Source: Acidobacteriaceae bacterium
GTDB lineage: Bacteria; Acidobacteriota; Terriglobia; Terriglobales; Acidobacteriaceae
Direction of reading: 5' to 3'
NCBI GenBank assembly: GCA_003132325.1
Contig: PKXK01000188.1
Span: forward strand, 8,356 to 44,209
DNA: 35,854 nt
The position numbers and the translations under genes were made by a program. The notes under the pieces are model-generated. The model had not been told where the DNA came from. It was given only the letters and a program-made list of their open reading frames with translations, and did no database searches. Below are positions 16,476 to 26,118 of the stretch, in pieces (positions within the stretch are counted from its first letter, which is position 1; each line of letters begins with the position of its first letter).

Positions 16476-19400
16476 GCCGCCACCTCGGGAGTGGCAGTCT
16501 CTTCCTTGCGGTGAATCCACAGATAGGCTGCGGGCACGAGATAGACGGTCACGACGACAGAAACCAGCAGTCCTCCAATGATGGAGCGGGCCAGCGGAGC
16601 GTATGCCTCGGCGCCGGTTCCCAGTTTCATGGCCATGGGAATCAAACCGAGCAGCGTCGCAAGCGAAGTCATCAACACGGGCCGCAGCCGGAGCCGCGAT
16701 GCCACGGCCGTGGCTTCCCGCAGGGGAGCGCCGCGCGCGCGCATTTGGCGCGTAAATTCGACGATCAGAATGCTGTTGGAAACTACGATCCCGACCATCA
16801 TGACGATGCCCATCAGCGACATGATGTTCAGCGTCGTTCCCGTCGCCAACAGGAACAGCAGCACCCCCGCCAGTCCGGGTGGAATGGCGAGGAGGATGAT
16901 AAGGGGGTCGACAAACGAAGCGAATTGCGCCACCAGGATCAGGTACACCAAGACGACGGAAAGGATGAGGCCGAGCCCAAAGCTGCGGAACGACGAGCGC
17001 ATGCCCTGCACGGAACCGCGCAGCGCCACGTGAACCCCTGCCGGAAGGGTGGTTTGCTTGACCACCCTGTCGATGGCCGTGGCCAGGGCGCCCAAATCTT
17101 CTTTGGTGGGAGCCACGTAGACATCCACCACGCGGCGCAGTTGGTAGTGATCCACCTCGGTGGGGGACTCGATCGCCGTGATATCGGCGACGCTGTCGAG
17201 TTGCGTTGTGCGCCGGCCATTGGAAGCGCGAATGGGGATTTGTTTCAAGTCATTCAGAGTGCGCACTTCATCTTCCGGATACTGCACGGTCAGCATGTAG
17301 TCGTTGCCCGATTTCGGATCGACCCAGTAGCTGGGAGCGATCATCCCGTTCGAGGTCAGGGCGGTAATCACGTTGTCCACCACTTCCTTTTGATTGAGGC
17401 CAACCAAGCTTGCTCGCTCGCGGTCGATATTAAGTTGCAGGGCCGGATAGTCGATATCCTGGGGGATCAGGACGTCGCTTACTCCCTTCAAACGCCGGAC
17501 GCGATTTCCGATCTGGGCGGCGACGGCATATGTCTTGTCGAGATCCATGCCACTCACCTGCACGTCGATCGGCGCGGGGAGACCCAGGTTTAGCACGGAA
17601 TCGACCAATCCGCCCGATTGAAAGTAGGCGCTGAGTTGTGGCAGATCCTCATTGAGTGCCCGGCGCACGCGATTCATGTATTCGTAGCTGCCGACTTTGT
17701 GGCCATCTTTCAGACTGACTTGCACGAACGCCGTGTGCTGTCCGGAATTGGGTGTGTAGATTGCCGAAAATCCCGGCGTCACCCCGATGTTGGAGACGAT
17801 CATCCCCAGTTCGTTGGGCGGCACGGTGCGGCGGATCAGGTCCTCGACTTGCGCGATGTAGTTCTCGGTGAGTTCCAGCCGCGTACCGGAGGGCGCCTTC
17901 AGATTAATCAGGAATTGCCCGGGATCGGTGCGTGGAAAATAGGCAACGCCCAGTAGCGGATACAGGGAGAAACACAGCAGGGAAACGCCCACCAACCCAA
18001 GACTCGTTGCCGCGGGCCGAAGCAAGGCACGGCCCAGCGTGTGATCGTAGCGGTGAACCATCTTCTCAAAGTATCGATTGAAAATTGTGAAAACTCTGCC
18101 GTAGAACGAATCCCTCACTTTATGCTCATGGACGATGTGCCCTCCCTTGATCAGCTTGGCACAAAACAGCGGCACCACCGTCATGGCGACCACATACGAA
18201 GCCGCGAGCGAAAGCACCACGGCAGAGGCTAGCGCGGTAAAAAGAAAGCGGCTCACCCCGCTCAAGAAGACTACCGGGAAGAAAACGACGGCGGTCGCCA
18301 GCGTGGCTGCCAGAACGGCCAGGGAAACTTCCTGTCCGCCTTTTTCGGCCGCAACGGCTGGCGGTTCGCCCAGTTCGAGATGGCGGAAAATGTTCTCGAG
18401 CACCACCACCGAGTTGTCGATCAGACGAGAGAAAGCCAGCGCGAGCCCTCCGAGCACCATCGTGTTGACGGTGCCGCCGCCGGCGCTGATGGCCATGAAG
18501 GCGGCTAGGGCCGATAGCGGAATCGACAGGAATACCGCCGCCGTGGCCCGCATGCTTCCGAGGAACAGCAGGATCATGAGTCCCGTCAGGATCAGCCCAA
18601 TCCCGCCTTCGTGCAGCAGGTTTTCAATCGCTTTCTTCACGAAAATCGACTGATCGAATACCACCTTCGCTACCAGTTCTTTGGGCACGTCCGTGAGATT
18701 GGCAACCGCCTCCTTGATGCCGTTGACCACCGCGATCGTGTTGGTGTCGCCCCCCTGTTTCAGAATTGGCAGATACACCGAACTCTGGCCGTCCACCCGC
18801 ACCACGTTGGTCTGGATTTCATGCGCATCCATGGCTTTGCCGATGTCTTGGACCAGGACCGATGAGCCATTCACGGTCTTCAGGGGGAGACGGTTGATCT
18901 CGCCGGTCGTCGGCAGCTGGCTGTTGGTGTAAAGGTTGTAGTCAATCGGCCCGATGCGGACGTCGCCCGCGGGGAGAATCAGGTTGCTGTCATTCACGGT
19001 GCGAACCACGTCCATCACGCTGAGCTGGCGTGCTTCCAACTTGAGCGGATCGACGTAGACCATGATCTGCCGGTAGCGGCCGCCGAAGGGCTGCGGCACG
19101 GAAGCGCCGGGAACATTGGCGACCTGATTTCGAACATCGTATTGACCCAGGTCGCGGAGCTTGGTTTCATTGAGCCCTTGTCCCTTCAGAGTGATCAGGC
19201 AAACGGGCAAGCTGGACGCATCGAACTTGAGCACAACCGGCGGAAGCGTTCCGGGTGGCAGTTTGCGCAGATCGGCCATGGCGAGACTGGAAACCTCGCT
19301 AAGGTCGGCGTCCGGGTCGGTGCCCGGCTGGAAATAGATTTTGATCAGGCTCACGCCCGGCAGAGAACGCGATTCCATGTGATCGATGTTGCTGCCGAGC

Positions 19401-19609
19401 GTAAAGAAACGCTCAAACCGTCCAGTGATATCGGTTTCAATCTGCTCCGGTGGCATACCGGAATAGAACGTCGCCACCACGACCACGGGAATGTTGATCG
19501 GAGGAAACAGGTCGACCGGCATTCGCACCAGGGTGACTCCGCCGACAATGGCGACGATGAGGCAGCCAACAATAATGAAGTAGGGATAGCGAATGGCAAA
19601 GCTGGACAT
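16472..19609 (-). CDS. RND-family efflux pump, inner-membrane permease
   Basis: 1045 residues, the usual length for AcrB/HAE-type pumps: one N-terminal membrane helix (about 9-27), a large periplasmic loop, a helix block at about 335-470, a helix at about 520-545, a second periplasmic loop, and a final helix block (about 850-1035). RND signatures include FPPINIPVVVVATFYSGMPP near the N-terminus and ILIVEFTRQMRARG in helix 10. In helix 4, where AcrB has Asp407-Asp408, this protein has Asp398-Asn399, and the helix 10 lysine position reads Ser. It starts one base inside the adaptor stop (TAATG) and overlaps the channel gene, so the three are tightly coupled. Substrate unknown. Confidence 0.94.
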   Translation of the reverse strand: MSSFAIRYPYFIIVGCLIVAIVGGVTLVRMPVDLFPPINIPVVVVATFYSGMPPEQIETDITGRFERFFTLGSNIDHMESRSLPGVSLIKIYFQPGTDPDADLSEVSSLAMADLRKLPPGTLPPVVLKFDASSLPVCLITLKGQGLNETKLRDLGQYDVRNQVANVPGASVPQPFGGRYRQIMVYVDPLKLEARQLSVMDVVRTVNDSNLILPAGDVRIGPIDYNLYTNSQLPTTGEINRLPLKTVNGSSVLVQDIGKAMDAHEIQTNVVRVDGQSSVYLPILKQGGDTNTIAVVNGIKEAVANLTDVPKELVAKVVFDQSIFVKKAIENLLHEGGIGLILTGLMILLFLGSMRATAAVFLSIPLSALAAFMAISAGGGTVNTMVLGGLALAFSRLIDNSVVVLENIFRHLELGEPPAVAAEKGGQEVSLAVLAATLATAVVFFPVVFLSGVSRFLFTALASAVVLSLAASYVVAMTVVPLFCAKLIKGGHIVHEHKVRDSFYGRVFTIFNRYFEKMVHRYDHTLGRALLRPAATSLGLVGVSLLCFSLYPLLGVAYFPRTDPGQFLINLKAPSGTRLELTENYIAQVEDLIRRTVPPNELGMIVSNIGVTPGFSAIYTPNSGQHTAFVQVSLKDGHKVGSYEYMNRVRRALNEDLPQLSAYFQSGGLVDSVLNLGLPAPIDVQVSGMDLDKTYAVAAQIGNRVRRLKGVSDVLIPQDIDYPALQLNIDRERASLVGLNQKEVVDNVITALTSNGMIAPSYWVDPKSGNDYMLTVQYPEDEVRTLNDLKQIPIRASNGRRTTQLDSVADITAIESPTEVDHYQLRRVVDVYVAPTKEDLGALATAIDRVVKQTTLPAGVHVALRGSVQGMRSSFRSFGLGLILSVVLVYLILVAQFASFVDPLIILLAIPPGLAGVLLFLLATGTTLNIMSLMGIVMMVGIVVSNSILIVEFTRQMRARGAPLREATAVASRLRLRPVLMTSLATLLGLIPMAMKLGTGAEAYAPLARSIIGGLLVSVVVTVYLVPAAYLWIHRKEETATPEVAA

Positions 19610-20847
19610 TAGTACTGACCCTCCGCCGCCTGGTTTTGGGCAACCAGTTTTGGCCGAACACGCTGTCCCGCTTGCACGGCGTTCAGGTTGCCGACGATGA
19701 CCTGGTCGCCATCGCTAACCCCGGAGGTCACCTCGATGCGCGCGCCGCTATCCACTCCCAGCTTGATGGAACGTTCCCCTACGATGCCCGACTTGTCCAC
19801 GACGAAAACGGTGCCGTTCGTTCCGATACGTTTTACCGCTTGAATCGGCACGGTAAGGACACTGTCTTTCTGGTGCAGCACCAGGGTCGTTTCGGCGTAC
19901 ATGCCCCCCACCAGCGTATCGTCGGGATTCTCCACATCGATCTCGGTATGCATGGTGCGGGTTTCTTCGTTGAGCGCATCGGCGAAGCGCGCGACCTTTC
20001 CCTTGATGGTGCGGCCTAGAGCCGGAACGACCACATCGATGGCTTGTCCGAGTTGCAGATCGGGAACGGCAGACTCAGGCACTGGGACAACCAGACGCAG
20101 CCGCGACCATTCCACCAGTCTGACGACGGGCATGGCTTGCGTATCCGATGCGGTGCCGGCTTGGATGAGCGAGCCGGTATCCGCGTAACGCTTGGTTACC
20201 ACTCCGCTGAAGGGAGCCGTAATGCGCGAGTACGCTTGGAGCGAGGCGTAGCGATCCTGGGTGGCCTTGGCCATGGAGAGTTGGCTTTGCGCTTCCGCCA
20301 GCGCGGCGCGAGCGCTGCCTACTTGCGCTTCGGCCTCGTGATCGTGGGCCATCGAGTCGTCGAGTTCCTGTTCGGCAATTAAACCGGGGCGAGCCGCCGA
20401 CGCCTGCTTCAGCCGTGTATAAGCGGCATGGTAGGCAGCGTAGGTTGACTCCGCTCGTTTCACATCTTGTTCCGCCCGGTGGATCGCATCCTCACTGCGC
20501 CGAATGTCGGCATTCGCACCCGCAACCTGCGCGTTCAGTTCGGGAACTTCCAGAATGGCCAGTGTCTGTTTCTCTTTCACCTTGTCGCCCACGTCGACAT
20601 AGATGTGCCGGATATAGCCGGCAACTTTGGCGTGGACGTCGACTTCCTGATACGGCCGGAAGGCGCCTGACAATGTGATGGAACTGCGGATTGGGCCCCG
20701 GCTAGCTAACGCCACTGCGACCGTAGGCACCATCGACTGGTCTTCTCGGCTCGCCCGCGCCCTGTGCCCGGGAAACTCGATAAGGAACCAGCCAACCACC
20801 GTTATAACAGCGACGGTGATGACGATGTAGCTTCGCTTGAATCGCAT
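19609..20847 (-). CDS. RND efflux periplasmic adaptor (membrane fusion protein)
   Basis: 412 residues with an N-terminal membrane anchor (about 6-25). Features run in the usual order: the first lipoyl half-motif VDVHAKVAGYIRHIYVDVGD, a coiled-coil hairpin (about 95-200, rich in Ala, Glu, Arg), the second lipoyl half with SRITAPFSGVVTKRYADTGS, then beta-barrel and membrane-proximal domains ending GDQVIVGNLNAVQAGQRVRP. It would bridge the RND pump and the TolC-like channel. GGAGAGAG lies just upstream of ATG 20847. It is separated by 139 bases from the small membrane-protein gene upstream. Confidence 0.93.
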   Translation of the reverse strand: MRFKRSYIVITVAVITVVGWFLIEFPGHRARASREDQSMVPTVAVALASRGPIRSSITLSGAFRPYQEVDVHAKVAGYIRHIYVDVGDKVKEKQTLAILEVPELNAQVAGANADIRRSEDAIHRAEQDVKRAESTYAAYHAAYTRLKQASAARPGLIAEQELDDSMAHDHEAEAQVGSARAALAEAQSQLSMAKATQDRYASLQAYSRITAPFSGVVTKRYADTGSLIQAGTASDTQAMPVVRLVEWSRLRLVVPVPESAVPDLQLGQAIDVVVPALGRTIKGKVARFADALNEETRTMHTEIDVENPDDTLVGGMYAETTLVLHQKDSVLTVPIQAVKRIGTNGTVFVVDKSGIVGERSIKLGVDSGARIEVTSGVSDGDQVIVGNLNAVQAGQRVRPKLVAQNQAAEGQY

Positions 20848-20986
20848 CTACTCTCTCCAATCCCAGTTACTGAAAAATCTCCCCAAAACGGGCTTCCGCA
20901 CTACTCAACCGACTGTCAGCTTCCAGGAAAAGGACCGGAAGAAACCTGGCCTGCACTCACAAGCAATGGATTGATTTGGCGGTCAG

Positions 20987-21328
20987 TTACAGAAGGGAAA
21001 TCGAGGGAGGAGGACGATTGTAGAGAGATTCCGTGAGCTCGAACGTCGGGACCTGCACATCGACAGGCGGAGCGTGTGGCTTTGCCACCGGGAGCAGCAT
21101 GGTGCCCACGATCGAGACGGGGCGCGTTACAACAAACGCATCTGCGTCGAGATGCTGTCGTATCGCATGCGACGGATCGGCGTGAGCGCTAGGATGGTCG
21201 AAATCGAAACTGTGGAACATGCGGGTCGTAACACTGACGCAAATCGCCAAGATGGCGACCAGCACGACTACATGCCGGACTGAAAACCGTTTCTTTTCGC
21301 CACGAAGCAGATTCGCTCTCCCCCACAT
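20987..21328 (-). CDS. Small membrane protein ending ESLYNRPPPSISLL
   Basis: 113 residues with one hydrophobic helix (about 19-38, HVVVLVAILAICVSVTTRMF) followed by a His/Asp-rich stretch and a Pro-rich tail containing TESLYNRPPP. I recall small acidobacterial proteins with a similar single helix and ESLYNRPPP ending, but of unknown function. It is co-directional with the efflux operon and may be its first gene. The start is uncertain: ATG 21328 lacks a strong ribosome binding site. Confidence 0.6.
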   Translation of the reverse strand: MWGRANLLRGEKKRFSVRHVVVLVAILAICVSVTTRMFHSFDFDHPSAHADPSHAIRQHLDADAFVVTRPVSIVGTMLLPVAKPHAPPVDVQVPTFELTESLYNRPPPSISLL

Positions 21329-21524
21329 CCTGGCTGATTATACTACACCGCGGGAAAACAACCGCTCCACCCATGGAATCGGAAACGTCGCAGCCGAAAT
21401 CCACCTGCGGCGAAGGAAAACAGGGTGGGATCCGAAAACTGTGATCCGAAAACATGGAGCCGCCAAGACAGGGTTGCATATTCTTCCGCCTCGACGCAGA
21501 CTGGGGCGTCAGGGAGAACACCCG

Positions 21525-21947
21525 ATGCCAAAACTCCAGGTGCTGGTGCTGGACGATGAGCCGATCGTGGGCAAGCGTCTGAAACTGGCGCTCAGCAAGA
21601 TGGGCTGCGAGGTCGAAGCCTACGACGATCCCGCCCTCGCGTTTCGCCGCCTCGACGAAAAAGAATTCGACGTCGTCATCTCCGACATCGTCATGGGTGA
21701 GATTGACGGCCTCCAGGTGCTGGAGCGCGTGCGGCAGCGATTTCCCCGGGCCAAAGTCGTCATGATCACCGGCTATGCCATGATGTCCATGGCCCAAAGT
21801 GCGATGGAGAAGGGCGCTTTCGATTTCATTGCCAAGCCCTTTACCCCCGACGATCTGCGCTCGGTCGTAACACGCGCCGCCGCCGAGTTGGGCATCCCTC
21901 TGGATCAAGCGGCGGGCACGGCCCCCGCGGGAGTTTCCCATGAGTAA
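21525..21947 (+). CDS. Receiver-only response regulator
   Basis: 140 residues, a single CheY-like receiver domain: acidic pair Asp10-Asp11, phospho-acceptor Asp54 (VVISD), Thr82 (MITGY) and Lys104 (KPF). There is no output domain; a short tail follows residue 120. ATG 21525 is chosen for AGGGAG at 21510-21515 and because homology starts there; the frame is open further upstream to 21219 but has no support. It overlaps the histidine kinase gene by 8 bases, so the kinase is its likely partner. It is closely similar to the receivers at 26177 and 35490. Confidence 0.93.
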   Translation: MPKLQVLVLDDEPIVGKRLKLALSKMGCEVEAYDDPALAFRRLDEKEFDVVISDIVMGEIDGLQVLERVRQRFPRAKVVMITGYAMMSMAQSAMEKGAFDFIAKPFTPDDLRSVVTRAAAELGIPLDQAAGTAPAGVSHE

Positions 21948-23466
21948 GCCTGAGCCCGAAATTCGGGCCGCCGAGAAAGCGCTCAAGGAACGGCCCGTTT
22001 TCAGCATCCGTTTGCAGGTTTATTTCAGTGTCTTCTTTCTTTTCGCCATTGTCCTGGCCATCGGTCTTCTGACTTCCGCCACCACTTCGCGGGTCGAACG
22101 CGAGATCCATCTCTACGAAGTCACCAGCAAGTTCCTGTTCGAAGTCGACCAGGCCCGCCGCTTCGAAAAGAACTTCTTTCTGCACGGCACCAACCTCGAC
22201 GACGCCCTCGAACAGGCGCACTCGGCCCGGCGCATCTTGCGCGAGAACGCGGATGGTTTCGGAGGAATCGTCGGCCCATCGAGTTACAACCAGATCGGCG
22301 CCAGCCTCCAAGCCTACGAAGATCGCCTCACCAGCCTCTCTTCCATCCGGCGCGACGATCCCGCCCGGCTGGATGAGATTCGCAACGCCGAGGTCGACGT
22401 TCGCAAAAACGGCCGCGACATCGTCACCTTCGCCACCGATCTGGTCGAGAAGGAACGGGAAGAACTGGAGAAGATGATCTCGTTCTCCCGCCATGTGCAA
22501 CTCTACCTGCTGATCTTTCTGCTGCTCTACATGGTGGTCATGAGTTACATGCTGATCCGCCGCATCGTGGATCCGATCGGCCGCTACATGGAGTACCTGG
22601 GCCGCATCGCCCGCGGCGACTATAGCCCGATCCTGCCCCGCCGCCGCTATCGCGACGAATTCTCCGCGCTCGCCATCGCCATCAACCACATGGTCGAAGA
22701 GTTGGGCCGCCGCGAGAGCGTCCTGGTGGAATCGCACAAACTGCGCGCGGTCGGCACCCTCACCGCCGGCGTCGCTCACGAACTCAACAATCCCATCAAC
22801 AACATCACCCTCACCAGCCACCTGCTGCTCGAGGACTATGCCAGCCTCCCCGATGCGGAACGCCACGAAATGATCACCGACATCATTCACGAGGCCGAGC
22901 GCACCAAAAAGATCGTCGGCGCCTTGCTCGACTTCACCCGTCAGAGCGAGAGCAAGGTCGAACCGCTCGATCTCGCCGAGGTGGTCAAGCAGACGCTGGC
23001 CCTGTCGCACAACCAGCTTCACCTGAAAGGCGTCCGCGCCACGCTGGAAGTGGCGCCTCATCTGCCCTTGGTACACGGCGATTCCCAGCAACTCTCGCAG
23101 GTTGTTCTGAATCTAGTGCTCAATGCCGTGGACGCTTCTCCCAAAGGAGGCACCATCGAAGTCTCCGTCCACCGCGCCAAAGACGAAAACTTCGTCGAAA
23201 TTCGAGTCCAGGACCACGGGACGGGAATTCCCAGTCACATCCTGCCCTCGATCTTCGACCCCTTTTTCACCACCAAGCCCAAGGGGAAAGGCGTCGGACT
23301 GGGGCTATCGATCTGCAAAGGGATTTTGAGTCGGCACGGCGGGGAACTGACGGTGGAAACGGAAGTAGGTAAAGGCGCGACGTTCTCCGTGCAACTGCCG
23401 GTGACCAGCTTTCCCGTGGATTTCGGCGTGATGAAGGAAGAGATCGAGAAACGCGGGCCGCAGTAA
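21940..23466 (+). CDS. HAMP-domain sensor histidine kinase
   Basis: 508 residues. Two membrane helices (about 25-47 and 187-206) flank a helical periplasmic sensor (RRFEKNFFLHGTNLDDAL at about 73-90) resembling the helical-bundle sensors of chemoreceptors. A HAMP domain (207-258) leads to HisKA with phospho-acceptor His280 in GVAHELNNP. The ATPase domain shows the N box LNLVLNAVDAS, G1 DHGTGI, F box FDPFFTT and G2 GVGLGLSI. The start overlaps the regulator stop (ATGAGTAA). It is a clear paralogue of the kinase at 29656-31263, including the shared GDYSPILPRRRYRDEFSALA stretch after HAMP. Signal unknown. Confidence 0.94.
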   Translation: MSKPEPEIRAAEKALKERPVFSIRLQVYFSVFFLFAIVLAIGLLTSATTSRVEREIHLYEVTSKFLFEVDQARRFEKNFFLHGTNLDDALEQAHSARRILRENADGFGGIVGPSSYNQIGASLQAYEDRLTSLSSIRRDDPARLDEIRNAEVDVRKNGRDIVTFATDLVEKEREELEKMISFSRHVQLYLLIFLLLYMVVMSYMLIRRIVDPIGRYMEYLGRIARGDYSPILPRRRYRDEFSALAIAINHMVEELGRRESVLVESHKLRAVGTLTAGVAHELNNPINNITLTSHLLLEDYASLPDAERHEMITDIIHEAERTKKIVGALLDFTRQSESKVEPLDLAEVVKQTLALSHNQLHLKGVRATLEVAPHLPLVHGDSQQLSQVVLNLVLNAVDASPKGGTIEVSVHRAKDENFVEIRVQDHGTGIPSHILPSIFDPFFTTKPKGKGVGLGLSICKGILSRHGGELTVETEVGKGATFSVQLPVTSFPVDFGVMKEEIEKRGPQ

Positions 23467-23871
23467 GCGCGTCTAACCTTTACTCACAAGGGTACCCCTT
23501 GCGTTTCTCGGGCTGGCCGAAGGTTTGGGGCGGACTATGGCGCAGCCGTGTCTAAAAGCCAAGAATCCCTACGGGAAGAACCTCTCAAATCTGGAAATCA
23601 CATTAATATCCACCTCTCGCAAAATAGTGCTGAGGCAAGTGGTAACTTCTATACCCTTTGCGGCTCCCTCTTGGAACGTTATAAAGGAAATGGCTTATCT
23701 TTTTCGGACTTTTCGCAGCATTCATGCTGATTCTCATTGAGGTGCAGCTTTACGTCATTGCCAGCCTGCTCCGCCAATTCCGTGACCGTTACCTTCCACC
23801 TGACGACGGGGTGTTTCGGAAGTGTGCAGACCGCTTGCCCGATGCTGTACTTTCTGAACAGGAGGAGCCTG
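23467..23871. other. Intergenic region upstream of the S41 peptidase
   Basis: No confident gene. The peptidase frame is open back to 23737, but that extension is cysteine-rich and ends at the strong ribosome binding site used by ATG 23872. A near-palindromic AAGGGTACCCCTT at about 23488-23500 follows the histidine kinase. The promoter of the peptidase gene must lie here but could not be placed. Confidence 0.4.
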
Positions 23872-25170
23872 ATGAAGTATCTGAAGATGATGGCGATCGC
23901 ACTTATATTGATGTTGGACATGCCGGGCTTGGCCCAGACCAACGCCCAGCGTGCGATGGAAGTTGAGATTCTCTTGCGTGCCTACACCACGCTGACCACG
24001 CTCCACCTGCCACCCAGCGACCCTAAGCGCTTGGCTGAAGCGGCCGTTCGAGCCCTACCCCGGGGTGCTGCGCCCGTACCGACCTTCACACCAGATGCTG
24101 AGACCGATTCCCGGCTGTTGGAACGATACGCCCGTGCAGTGTTCGCGGAGCAGAAGCCGGGGGACACATGCTTGTGGGGAACCGTCAAAGCCATGATAAC
24201 CGCCACGGAAGACCCCCACACGATGCTGTTTTCACCCGAGCAGCTTAAAGCCGCTGAGCCCTTTCTCGATGGACTGCCGTCTGTAGACATTGGGGCGGCG
24301 ATGGGCTTTTTACCGGACGGACGGTACGTCGTAACGGATGTGGATCCTTCTAGCCCCACAGGCAAGGCTGGGTTGAAACCCGGGGATGTGGTCCTCGCGA
24401 TGGATGGGAGGGAAGCTTCCACGTTGAATCGTCGGGATTTCTTCTTCCCCTTGGCGCATGGAACTAAGTTGATATGGAAGGTCCGCCGCCCCGGTCTGAA
24501 TGATCCCGTGGAATTGAAGGTTACACCGTTCACCTGGCTTGCCCCCTTGGTCGACAGCAGGATGTTGGAGGACAGCGTGGGCTATGTGCGATTGAAATTT
24601 TTCCTGGAAACCAAGGATGCCCTTAGGGACAGTGCCTCGTTGGTTCGCGTGCGACTCGAGCAGCTAGCCCACGCTGGCGCACGATCCTTCGTGTTCGACC
24701 TGCGGGGCAACCCTGGCGGAGGTGGAGTTGGCAAAGTGTTTTCCATCTTTTCGGAGGGAGAACCAGTGCTGCTCTTCCGGGACCGAAATGGAAAGGACGA
24801 GGTGTGGCACCGGGAAGGGCAAACAGGGACCGGATCCTTGCCGGTTGTTCTCCTTGTGGATAGCGGAACCTTCTCGGCAGCCGAGTTCACAGCCTATGCC
24901 CTTCAGCAATACAAGTCCGCCATAATCTTGGGGTCACAAACGGGCGGAGGACTGTCCCTTCCAGAAAATCTCGAGTTGGCGGACGGGTACGTGCTGCATT
25001 ACTCCGGAAAAGCCGTGGTCGGACCCGTCTGTCATTGCGTTGCCACCAGCCAACGCGTAGTTCCGGATGTCGTACTGCCCGAGCGAACTCCCGAGGAACT
25101 GGCAAGGGGCGTGGATCGGATTCTAAGCGCGGCTGTCGCAAAGGCGAAGGAACTAAGAACGAGCAAGTAG
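23872..25170 (+). CDS. Secreted PDZ-S41 (C-terminal-processing-like) peptidase
   Basis: 432 residues with a signal peptide (about 1-21, MKYLKMMAIALILMLDMPGLA). An N-terminal helical part is followed by a PDZ domain (about 138-220; GKAGLKPGDVVLAMDGRE) and an S41 core (about 230-415) with the family strand FVFDLRGNPGGGG and the nucleophile region VDSGTFSAAE (Ser335). The Lys that serves as general base 25 residues later in bacterial CtpA/Tsp-type enzymes is absent (Gly360, in TGGG), so it may use a different catalytic arrangement, as in tricorn or IRBP-type S41 members. ATG 23872 is fixed by AGGAGG at 23860-23865. It stands alone, with no co-directional neighbour nearby. Confidence 0.85.
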   Translation: MKYLKMMAIALILMLDMPGLAQTNAQRAMEVEILLRAYTTLTTLHLPPSDPKRLAEAAVRALPRGAAPVPTFTPDAETDSRLLERYARAVFAEQKPGDTCLWGTVKAMITATEDPHTMLFSPEQLKAAEPFLDGLPSVDIGAAMGFLPDGRYVVTDVDPSSPTGKAGLKPGDVVLAMDGREASTLNRRDFFFPLAHGTKLIWKVRRPGLNDPVELKVTPFTWLAPLVDSRMLEDSVGYVRLKFFLETKDALRDSASLVRVRLEQLAHAGARSFVFDLRGNPGGGGVGKVFSIFSEGEPVLLFRDRNGKDEVWHREGQTGTGSLPVVLLVDSGTFSAAEFTAYALQQYKSAIILGSQTGGGLSLPENLELADGYVLHYSGKAVVGPVCHCVATSQRVVPDVVLPERTPEELARGVDRILSAAVAKAKELRTSK

Positions 25171-25215
25171 TCTAATAACAAACGAATGGGTTCTGTACTA
25201 TCATTTTGGTAAGTA

Positions 25216-25238
25216 AGGATGGGCAGTTAAGCCATCCT
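25216..25238 (+). terminator. Weak hairpin after the S41 peptidase gene
   Basis: AGGATGG and CCATCCT form a 7-bp stem around a 9-base loop, 45 bases after the peptidase stop. No T run follows, so Rho-independent termination is doubtful. Confidence 0.35.
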
Positions 25239-25417
25239 ACTAGCGCAGTGCGTCAAACAGATCGACATTTATAAGTCCCCGGTTTCCTCTGTGCCCTCTG
25301 TGGTTAAAGCCTTTGACCTCCTCGCCAGACACCACGGATCACGGCGGGTGGGCCACTTTAACGCGGAAGTATAACCCGGGTTTGTCTTTGAAGGTGTACC
25401 GAAAAACTGGGGGTGCG

Positions 25418-25444
25418 CCCCTTCTCGCGCTTTTCGAGAAGGGG
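25418..25444. repeat. 10-bp stem-loop, extragenic hairpin element
   Basis: CCCCTTCTCG and CGAGAAGGGG pair perfectly around a 7-base loop. The flanking GGGGGTGC resembles hairpin elements I recall recurring between genes in acidobacterial genomes. No second copy is present in this window. Confidence 0.5.
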
Positions 25445-25967
25445 GCCTCCCGAACCGCCGACATCGTTCGACTCCGCAAAAAGTCATGACGCAAGGGAAG
25501 CCCCCTCCCCTGGCCTCGCTCTTGTCAAGCTTGACTTTTTGATCGGGACGAAATTGGGGTCCGACGCCGGGACGAAGCAAAAGCCCCCATCCCAGAGCCC
25601 GAACTTGCAGCAAAACGGCGCTAAGTTAACCAGAAAAGTCCAAAAAATCCTTCCCGCCAACCCACCACCAAAGAATTTATTTGCGGGACGAACAAACGGA
25701 TTTTCGCGGTTTTCGAAACGTGGGGTTTGGGCACCGCGCCCGCGCGCTAATATTTCGCAATCTGTCCTGAACCCGGCACTCGCCGATGAAACGAACCGAG
25801 ATACATCGGGCAAAACCTCTTTAGGTACTTCTCGATTTTGGAAAATCTTGTCAAGTAGCTGTATCAATGATTTTCCCCATAACTCGTTGATTCGTTTGAC
25901 AAAATAAACTCGGGAAAGTTGTCCGGGGTGGGAAATGGAATTGATATAATAGAAGTAGAGAGTAAGA

Positions 25968-25996
25968 ACAGGGTGCGGAGCTATCCCGCACCCTGT
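25968..25996 (+). terminator. 11-bp stem-loop followed by T-rich sequence
   Basis: ACAGGGTGCGG and CCGCACCCTGT pair perfectly around a 7-base loop, and TTTGTTGT follows on the plus strand. It has the form of an intrinsic terminator, but it lies about 800 bases from the nearest upstream plus-strand gene, so it may be a repeat element or end an unseen transcript. Confidence 0.5.
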
Positions 25997-26118
25997 TTGT
26001 TGTCGTGAGGGGAAGGGCGTCCTAGCTAAGTCCTTATTCCATAATATTTTGCATATAACCCCTGTAAAACCAAAGATTTGGAGCGTTTTTGGCTGTAACT
26101 CTTTGATTCCAATAGCGA

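Noticed and set aside
16274-17593. 439-codon open frame on the plus strand opposite the RND pump
   Set aside because: Its translation is rich in His, Arg and Gln as expected for an antisense frame, with no domain; the RND reading is certain.
21841-23091. 416-codon open frame on the minus strand opposite the first histidine kinase
   Set aside because: The opposite strand encodes a complete histidine kinase with all motifs; this frame is its shadow.
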